Below, in pieces: positions 6,616 to 11,412 of a stretch of DNA of 11,412 bases; positions within the stretch are counted from its first letter, which is position 1; each line of letters starts with the position of its first letter. The notes beneath the pieces were generated by a model. The model ran no database searches. It was not told the DNA's origin and saw only the letters and a list, made by a program, of their open reading frames with translations. Position numbers and translations under genes: made by a program. The stretch covers positions 1 through 11,412 of the forward strand of contig CAMWUU010000073.1 in assembly GCA_947177515.1 (NCBI GenBank), given 5' to 3'. The stretch is from an uncultured Lachnospiraceae bacterium. GTDB lineage: Bacteria > Bacillota > Clostridia > Lachnospirales > Lachnospiraceae.

Positions 6616-7061
6616 AGGAAAAATATTTTACAGATGCCGCCGCAGAATATGTAAAGCGGATTGGCAGGTACCATAAGATTGAGGTGGTGGAGGTAGTCGA
6701 TGAAAAAACGCCCGACGGGGCGGGGGAAGCAATTAACAGGCAAATTATGGTGCGCGAGGGAGAGCGGATTTTAGGCAAGATAAAGGAGGACAGCTATGTG
6801 GTGGCGCTTGCCATTGAGGGAAAGGAATTCTCCTCCGTGGATTTGGCAAAAAAACTGGAAACGCTGGCTGTAAACGGGGATTCCCATGTGACATTTGTGA
6901 TCGGTGGGTCGCTGGGGCTTACAGAGAAAGTAAAAACAAGGGCTGATTTCCTTTTAAGCTTTTCAAGGATGACCTTCCCGCACCAGTTGATGCGGGTGGT
7001 ACTTTTGGAACAAATATACCGGTGCTGTAAAATATCTGCGCGTGAGCCGTATCATAAATAA
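6582..7061 (+). CDS. rlmH: 23S rRNA (pseudouridine(1915)-N(3))-methyltransferase RlmH
   Basis: RlmH is a SPOUT-class enzyme that uses S-adenosylmethionine to methylate pseudouridine 1915 in helix 69 of 23S rRNA in the assembled ribosome. The 159-residue length is exactly typical. The N-terminus MRITILCVGKIKEKYF is characteristic. VIGGSLGL (106-113) is part of the knotted SAM-binding site, and the C-terminus LSFSRMTFPHQLMRVVLLEQ followed by IYRCCKISAREPYHK is the family signature, ending in the near-invariant YHK. The residues RCCKISARE replace the more common RAxKIxxGE, a small local difference. AAGGAGG (6571-6577) lies 4 bases before the ATG. It is transcribed separately from the upstream block, which ends in a terminator, but no clear promoter was found in 6394-6560. 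No strong terminator follows. Confidence 0.98.
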   Translation: MRITILCVGKIKEKYFTDAAAEYVKRIGRYHKIEVVEVVDEKTPDGAGEAINRQIMVREGERILGKIKEDSYVVALAIEGKEFSSVDLAKKLETLAVNGDSHVTFVIGGSLGLTEKVKTRADFLLSFSRMTFPHQLMRVVLLEQIYRCCKISAREPYHK

Positions 7062-7080
7062 ATGGTAACCGTTGGGGTGT

Positions 7081-7111
7081 GTCTGAAAACAGCTTTCTGT
7101 AGGCTGCAGAC
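7081..7111 (+). other. Imperfect hairpin after rlmH
   Basis: GTCTG (7081-7085) can pair with CAGAC (7107-7111), enclosing a second stem ACAG (7089-7092)/CTGT (7097-7100). No T-run follows on the plus strand, so it is a poor intrinsic terminator. It may be a degenerate end structure between the convergent rlmH and DUF1294 genes. Confidence 0.25.
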
Positions 7112-7137
7112 CGTGGATGAATAAAAAAACTTGACCG

Positions 7138-7169
7138 CTTGACATTGACGCAACGTCAAGTGATAAAAT
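7138..7169 (+). promoter_or_regulatory. MerR-type promoter/operator with 19-bp spacer, no MerR gene downstream
   Basis: A consensus -35 TTGACA (7139-7144) and a near-consensus -10 TAAAAT (7164-7169) are separated by 19 bases, the long spacing typical of promoters activated by MerR-family regulators through DNA untwisting. The spacer contains a perfect inverted repeat, TTGACG-CAA-CGTCAA (7145-7159), as expected for a MerR dimer. A purine-rich GGAAGGAGGGA follows at about 7192-7202, but no ATG lies at the expected distance. The first sizeable gene beyond is the minus-strand DUF1294 gene. Only a 21-codon mini-frame (7168-7233) starts near the -10. Alternative reading: -10 GATAAA (7162-7167) with an ordinary 17-bp spacer. 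Confidence 0.7.
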
Positions 7170-7234
7170 GAAGAAAGAACAGCAGCAAAGTGGAAGGAGG
7201 GAGCAACGCAGGATTCCTCCGGCCGCAATTTGAG

Positions 7235-7831
7235 TCATACCGCTATTATACCAATATTCATTATGTAAAAAATTACCAAAATCTGCATGATAACCATAAG
7301 CGGAAGCCCGACCGTAAAATATTTTTTCTTGGTTTTGTGCCGGAGAGCATACATTGCAATCAGCCCGCCTATCGCCCCTCCGGCATAGGAAAGGCCAAGC
7401 AGTGTGGTAATCCGGATTCGCTGCTGGCCTTTTTTGGCATTCCTTTTATCCAGGCCGAATGCAATTAATGTGACAATATTGATTGTGAGCAGATATAGGG
7501 TTAGCGCCCTGGATTTTTTAAAAAATTCCCAAAAGGCAAAAGTGATTTTTTCCTGCCGAAATCCCTTAACCATCAAAAATACGATGACCTGAATAACAAG
7601 GAAACAGCAGACTAAGACCCTTGTCATTATATTTTCCTTTGTTGTTTTCCGGTCAAAGAAAAGGATTGCGATCAAGATCCCAGATGCACCGCCAAGCAGA
7701 CAAACAATCCTGGGCACAAGATCCTTCTGTCCGCCTTTTATGCGGGCAGAGGAATGGGGATTAAGGAGGACAAGGATAAAACCCAGGGTGTTAATTGCAA
7801 TAAAGTAATAATATAAATTACTTAAATTCAT
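7235..7831 (-). CDS. Tandem-repeat DUF1294-family membrane protein
   Basis: The product is 198 residues, predominantly hydrophobic, and an integral membrane protein of unknown function. The C-terminal half (about 112-191) is a typical DUF1294 domain: a first hydrophobic helix, LDKRNAKKGQQRIR (127-140), a Gly-rich AGGAIGGLIAM and a basic HKTKKKYF, then a final helix. The N-terminal half (about 7-88) aligns with it without gaps at a constant offset of 104 residues: LLNPHSSARIKGG, LLGGASGILIAIL and DRKTTKEN match in position, but the basic DKRxAKKG motif has decayed. Single-domain DUF1294 proteins are usually about 80-120 residues, so this is an internal duplication. The start ATG (complement of 7829-7831) has AAAGGAAA 5 bases upstream. 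It is convergent with rlmH and divergent from the MutS-like genes, with its own promoter. Confidence 0.88.
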   Translation of the reverse strand: MNLSNLYYYFIAINTLGFILVLLNPHSSARIKGGQKDLVPRIVCLLGGASGILIAILFFDRKTTKENIMTRVLVCCFLVIQVIVFLMVKGFRQEKITFAFWEFFKKSRALTLYLLTINIVTLIAFGLDKRNAKKGQQRIRITTLLGLSYAGGAIGGLIAMYALRHKTKKKYFTVGLPLMVIMQILVIFYIMNIGIIAV

Positions 7832-7899
7832 ATGTATTTCCTTTCTTAGTGAAATATTTTTCTATATTTATGCTATATTATTTTTCGGATATCAGAATG

Positions 7900-7928
7900 A
7901 TTATACACCGGGCAATATTATAAATCAA
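7900..7928 (-). promoter_or_regulatory. Sigma-A-type promoter for the DUF1294 gene
   Basis: On the minus strand, TTGATT (complement of 7923-7928) and a perfect TATAAT (complement of 7900-7905) are separated by exactly 17 bases. Transcription would start at about 7893, giving a leader of about 60 bases before the ATG. The region is A/T-rich as expected. Confidence 0.65.
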
Positions 7929-8028
7929 TTATGGTTTTAGAATATCTTATGTTGCGGTTTTCTATAATTCGATATTTCCTGCGAATTTGAACCAGGTGGG
8001 GATGATCAAAGATTTAGTGAAATCCACA

Positions 8029-8057
8029 TGGAAAAAGAATCTAGTCTATGTTATACT
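8029..8057 (+). promoter_or_regulatory. Probable extended -10 promoter for the MutS-like gene pair
   Basis: TGTTATACT (8049-8057) is an extended -10 element (TG, one base, TATACT). TGGAAA (8029-8034) is a fair -35 at 17 bases. Transcription would begin near 8064, which argues that coding starts at 8097 or 8112 and not at the earlier in-frame ATG 8028. A perfect TATAAT at 7963-7968 lacks a good -35 but could be a second, weaker promoter. Confidence 0.5.
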
Positions 8058-8111
8058 GTTCTTGTGGGGCTATGGGAATGCCCTGAAATTTACGGAATGG
8101 GGTTTTTTAAA

Positions 8112-9872
8112 ATGGAGCAGGATAATTTATGGCTTTTGGGGTACCCGGAGGAATTTTATGAGAAAGCTGTCCTAGAGCCGGATTTTTTTGTGGATTTAAA
8201 TATGGATCAGATCGTGGCTCAGATTATGGCGGAGCGCAGGGACTATGATCTGCGCAAATATTTTAACCGTATGCCGGAAGATATTTCTGCAACAAAAAAG
8301 CGGCAGGTTGTAATGCAGGCAGTTGGGGATCCGAAACTTTTTGAAGGTTTAATCCGGTTTTCAGAGTATATGCAGCGGGCAAGAGGATATGCGGCGGATT
8401 ATCAGACAGCGGAAAGACAACTGTGCCGTAGGAAACTTTTATTGGATTGTGGGATGCAGTATGCGCTTGCCCTTAATGTGTTGTCAGAAGCGTTTTTGCT
8501 TATATTGCCATGCGGGAAGCAGGAGTTTCCTGACGGGAAGGAAGGGGAAACAAATAATCTTTTGGGAGCATTTGCAAAGAAATTTTGCAGATATATGGAA
8601 GGAAAGGAATTTCAGGATTTTTACCAGGATACAGTAAGTCTTTTTGATGAGTTTGGGAATATGCGGTTCCAGGTTGAATTTGTGAACCGCAGGATGCGTG
8701 TGGTACCTGCTAAAGGGGAGGAAACGGAGGATTATTTTGATAAGCTTAGCGCTCTTTTTCCGGAGAATAAGGAGGAGGGGCGTATTGTTAGGGGGCAGTT
8801 GGAAAATCCGTTTGGCGCAGGGAAAGAAGTGGGGGAACTGGAATTTTTTGTGCTGACAGCCTGTCAGAAAAAATACCCGGAAAGTTTTTTAAAGCTTCGT
8901 AAGTATGAGCAGAATTATTCCGTGCTTAAAAAGCGGGAATTAACAGTACAGATGCGGGAGAAGGGGCTTTCTGAACAGGTGCGCACACCCGGATTTTTTG
9001 AGGAATGGGTATTGGTTTTTGAACAGCAGATGCAGGTATATTTGGCGATGGAACTTTTTATGCGCAGAGTAAGAAAAACAGGATACCCTCTTTCCTACGC
9101 ACTATTTACAAAGGAAGGGGATACTTACGGGAAAGATTCTGAAAGAAGAGATATGCACTCTGATTTGGAGGACAATCTGCTAAAGTTGTGCAAAGCCTAT
9201 GATCTTGCGCTTTTATTAAAGCAAAAATCCGCAGAAAAGCCCGTAGTCTGTAATGATGCTTATTATGCCGGGCAGGAACGTTTCCTTGTGGTTACGGGAC
9301 CAAACCAGGGGGGAAAGACGACTTTTGCGCGAAGCCTTGGACAGATTGTATACCTGGCCAAAATGGGTTTTAAAGCCCCCTGTGCGTTTGCGTATATGCC
9401 GTATTTTTCGGGGCTGCTCACACATTTTTCAGTGGAGGAAAGCCTAGAAACCGGAAGGGGGAAGCTGAAGGAGGAACTGACACGTCTTGCGCCGATGATG
9501 TGTGGGGAGCGGGGGAGAAACTTTGTGATTTTAAATGAACTGTTTACAACTGCCGCAACTTACGATGCTTATATTATGGGAAAACGTGTGATGGCACATT
9601 TTATAGATCAGGATTGTTTTGGTGTTTATGTAACACATATCCAGGAACTTGCAGACAAAAAAGAGAAGAAGACAGAGGGCGGGAGTGTGCAGGGAACCCA
9701 AATTGTCAGTATGGCAGCATGTGTGGATGAGCAGGATTCCCATATACGCACCTATCGGATTGTGCGCCGTGCGCCACAGGGGGTTGGCTATGCCTATGCC
9801 CTTGTGGAAAAATACCACTTGACTTACCCGGAATTAAAAGAGCGGTTATCCGGGATACTGCAAAATCAATAA
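8112..9872 (+). CDS. MutS-family ATPase-domain protein, first of a tandem pair
   Basis: From ATG 8112 the product is 586 residues. It lacks the MutS mismatch-recognition domain I and has an alpha-helical lever/core-like region (about 1-390) followed by a MutS domain V ATPase. GPNQGGKTTF (396-405) is Walker A with Lys402. LETGRGKLKEEL occupies the position of the ABC signature but lacks the usual Ser-Thr-Phe. FVILNELFTTAATYDA contains Walker B as Asn475-Glu476, where MutS has Asp-Glu. VTHIQEL (His509) is the switch His, and APQGVGYAYALVEKYHLTY is a MutS-like C-terminus. It is soluble, with no signal peptide. ATG 8028 and ATG 8097 are in-frame alternatives. I prefer 8112 because a likely promoter overlaps 8029-8057, residues encoded before 8112 look unlike protein-coding sequence, and the N-terminus then lines up with the downstream paralog. 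Annotation pipelines may simply call it MutS, but a mismatch-repair role is unlikely without domain I. Confidence 0.85.
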   Translation: MEQDNLWLLGYPEEFYEKAVLEPDFFVDLNMDQIVAQIMAERRDYDLRKYFNRMPEDISATKKRQVVMQAVGDPKLFEGLIRFSEYMQRARGYAADYQTAERQLCRRKLLLDCGMQYALALNVLSEAFLLILPCGKQEFPDGKEGETNNLLGAFAKKFCRYMEGKEFQDFYQDTVSLFDEFGNMRFQVEFVNRRMRVVPAKGEETEDYFDKLSALFPENKEEGRIVRGQLENPFGAGKEVGELEFFVLTACQKKYPESFLKLRKYEQNYSVLKKRELTVQMREKGLSEQVRTPGFFEEWVLVFEQQMQVYLAMELFMRRVRKTGYPLSYALFTKEGDTYGKDSERRDMHSDLEDNLLKLCKAYDLALLLKQKSAEKPVVCNDAYYAGQERFLVVTGPNQGGKTTFARSLGQIVYLAKMGFKAPCAFAYMPYFSGLLTHFSVEESLETGRGKLKEELTRLAPMMCGERGRNFVILNELFTTAATYDAYIMGKRVMAHFIDQDCFGVYVTHIQELADKKEKKTEGGSVQGTQIVSMAACVDEQDSHIRTYRIVRRAPQGVGYAYALVEKYHLTYPELKERLSGILQNQ

Positions 9873-9902
9873 CACAAACAACCTAGATCAAAGGAGGTTC
9901 CT

Positions 9903-11412
9903 ATGCGTGGGAAAATTCATTCCTATCTATTTTATCCGGACATGGAATTTTCGCGGGGGGCGGGTTATGAGCAGAAAGATGAACTGATCAAGGACTTAAA
10001 TCTTAAAGTGATCTTTCAGGCTGCGAGCCGACCGGTTTGGAAGGCAGGGGATTCGCTGAAAACGGTGGAAAAAGAAGATTTTTACATATATGATATCATT
10101 AAGCAGCAGATGCTGATTCCGATACTTGACAGAGAAGCGCTCCTGTATCGGCAGCAGGTAGTAAAAACCGCGTTAAAACACCCAGAAATGATCCGGCGTA
10201 TGTATGAAATCGGCCAGAAGGCAGGAAAATTGCTGGAACAGGGGGGCATCCGTGGCAAGGAACAGCATGTAAGGGCGGGAGCTGGCAGCGGGGAAGTGCT
10301 GGGCACTTATGAACTGTTATGTGGGTTTGTCGGGCTGTTAAAAGAGTTAAAAGCCCATTTGGAGGCGGAGGAGGAGCTTTCTGATGGGAATGGGTTTTAT
10401 AACCTGAAAATCTGCCTTGAACAAAATTATAATGAAGATTTTGCGGCGGGGCTTGATGGGGTTCTTTCCGACCTGGAATTTTTTACAAAAGGCGGGAAAA
10501 GTTCTTTTTTGGTCAGTATTGGGGCGGGGATGAAATTTGACCGTATCGCGCTTTATGAGATTAGTTCCCCTTCCTCGCAGGAAGAAAAACGGAAAGCAGA
10601 TGGCGCGGGCGGTATCCTGCGGCGCATTTTCCAGACCGGGACAGTGCCAATAACGGAGGAAACGGTGCTGCGGGAAACAAAACAATTTGAAACGGAAGCA
10701 TTCCGGGCGGTACTTGCCTGGTTGATGCCGTTTTTTAACGAACTTACGGAATTCTTTGACGCTTTCCGTGTACATGCAGCATTCCTGCTTGGTTGTGTAC
10801 AATTAGTGGAGCGCATGGAATCCATCGGCCTTTCCTATACATTTCCGGCTGTGCTGAAAAAAGGTGCTTCTGGCGTATTGTTTTCGGGATTGTATGAGCC
10901 AAGCATGGCCATTTTGATGCGTATGCGGCCGGTTAGCAATGCCCTTTCTGCGTCCGGGTGCCGTCTGCTTGTGGTGACCGGGGCAAACCAGGGAGGGAAA
11001 TCCACCTATCTGCGCAGCCTTGGGATTGCGCAGATTATGATGCAGTGCGGCATGTTTGTTCCGGCGGCACAGTTTGAAGGATGTCTTTACCGCAATATTT
11101 TTACTCATTTTACAAGGCGGGAAGATCAGTCGATGAATTCAGGAAGACTGGATGAGGAATTAAGGCGTATGGATGCAATAGTGCGCCAGGTAACCGGGGA
11201 TTCCCTGGTGCTTCTGAATGAGTCATTTGCAACGACAACGGAGAAAGAAGGTTCGGTCATTGCGATGGAACTTGTGTCGGCTCTCTATGAGAGCGGTGTT
11301 ACAATTGGTATGGTAACACATCTTCTGGCGTTTGCCAGGGAACTGTATGCGAAAAGGGAAGAGCCAATGGTATTTTTAAGCGCAGAACGCAGGGAGGACG
11401 GCACACGCACAT
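9903..11412 (+). CDS. MutS-family ATPase-domain protein, second of a tandem pair (3' truncated by window edge)
   Basis: The start is ATG 9903, with AAGGAGGT (9891-9898) just upstream and a 30-base gap from the previous gene, so the two are almost certainly one operon. The 503 visible residues run off the window in frame. The N-terminus (YLFYPDMEF, then KDLNLKVIF) parallels the first gene's FFVDLNMDQIV. A helical region contains YRQQVVKTALKHP, resembling the first protein's KRQVVMQAVGDP. The ATPase domain has Walker A TGANQGGKSTY (GANQ in place of GPNQ, start at 360), FTHFTRREDQSMNSGRLDEEL at the signature region, Walker B LVLLNESFATTTEKEG with Asn439-Glu440, and MVTHLLAF with His473. It has no mismatch-recognition domain I and no nuclease domain in the visible part. 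It is clearly paralogous to, but strongly diverged from, the upstream gene, suggesting a heteromeric partner. Confidence 0.87.
   Translation, partial: MRGKIHSYLFYPDMEFSRGAGYEQKDELIKDLNLKVIFQAASRPVWKAGDSLKTVEKEDFYIYDIIKQQMLIPILDREALLYRQQVVKTALKHPEMIRRMYEIGQKAGKLLEQGGIRGKEQHVRAGAGSGEVLGTYELLCGFVGLLKELKAHLEAEEELSDGNGFYNLKICLEQNYNEDFAAGLDGVLSDLEFFTKGGKSSFLVSIGAGMKFDRIALYEISSPSSQEEKRKADGAGGILRRIFQTGTVPITEETVLRETKQFETEAFRAVLAWLMPFFNELTEFFDAFRVHAAFLLGCVQLVERMESIGLSYTFPAVLKKGASGVLFSGLYEPSMAILMRMRPVSNALSASGCRLLVVTGANQGGKSTYLRSLGIAQIMMQCGMFVPAAQFEGCLYRNIFTHFTRREDQSMNSGRLDEELRRMDAIVRQVTGDSLVLLNESFATTTEKEGSVIAMELVSALYESGVTIGMVTHLLAFARELYAKREEPMVFLSAERREDGTRT

Noticed and set aside
7190..7468. 92-codon plus-strand frame with GTG start, downstream of the MerR-type promoter
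   Set aside because: Nearly all of it is antisense to the well-supported DUF1294 coding region, and its composition does not look like a protein; the GTG lies inside the purine-rich stretch.
7987..8175. 62-codon plus-strand frame with AGGTGGGG before ATG 8002
   Set aside because: It overlaps the promoter and the N-terminus of the MutS-like gene in another frame, shows no family resemblance and looks like chance.
10347..10825. Long minus-strand open frames opposite the second MutS-like gene
   Set aside because: They are antisense shadows of a recognisable ATPase gene, with no ribosome-binding sites or family motifs.

Overview
The window looks like chromosomal DNA of a low- to mid-G+C Gram-positive anaerobe. 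My best guess is Clostridia, probably Lachnospiraceae. This rests on the order rex, acpS, NAD(P)HX-repair gene, alr, mazF/ndoA (a Firmicutes arrangement also known from Bacillus subtilis around acpS-alr-ndoA), on purine-rich Shine-Dalgarno sites, and on the protein sequences themselves. No rRNA, tRNA, CRISPR array, transposase or prophage gene was seen.

Positions 1-6393 form a dense, co-directional plus-strand block. It begins with the 3' part of rex (NADH/NAD+-sensing repressor). Next come an unnamed coiled-coil protein, acpS (holo-ACP synthase), a fused NAD(P)HX epimerase/dehydratase (nnrE-nnrD) and alr (alanine racemase). The first four reading frames overlap one another (20, 4 and 4 bases), so they are probably translationally coupled. 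After a 180-base gap holding weak RNA structure come mazF/ndoA, with no recognisable antitoxin gene beside it, and a CNNM/CBS/CorC-type membrane protein whose stop codon lies inside a strong rho-independent terminator. The block joins redox sensing, repair of damaged NAD(P)H, activation of fatty-acid synthesis, and cell-wall D-alanine supply.

Positions 6394-7234 hold rlmH (23S rRNA pseudouridine methyltransferase). Before it lies an apparently frameshifted small reading frame with a very strong ribosome-binding site. After it lies a MerR-type promoter (19-bp spacer containing a perfect 6-3-6 palindrome) with no MerR gene downstream.

Positions 7235-7831 (minus strand) encode a membrane protein built from two tandem DUF1294-like repeats, the first of them degenerate. 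A divergent intergenic region (7832-8111) carries a good minus-strand promoter and a plausible plus-strand extended -10 promoter.

Positions 8112-11412 hold the most unusual content: two adjacent, co-directional, paralogous MutS-family ATPases that lack the mismatch-recognition domain. The second runs off the window. Both have Asn-Glu in place of Asp-Glu in Walker B and an altered ABC-signature segment. The pair could form a heteromeric SMC/MutS-like machine of unknown function.
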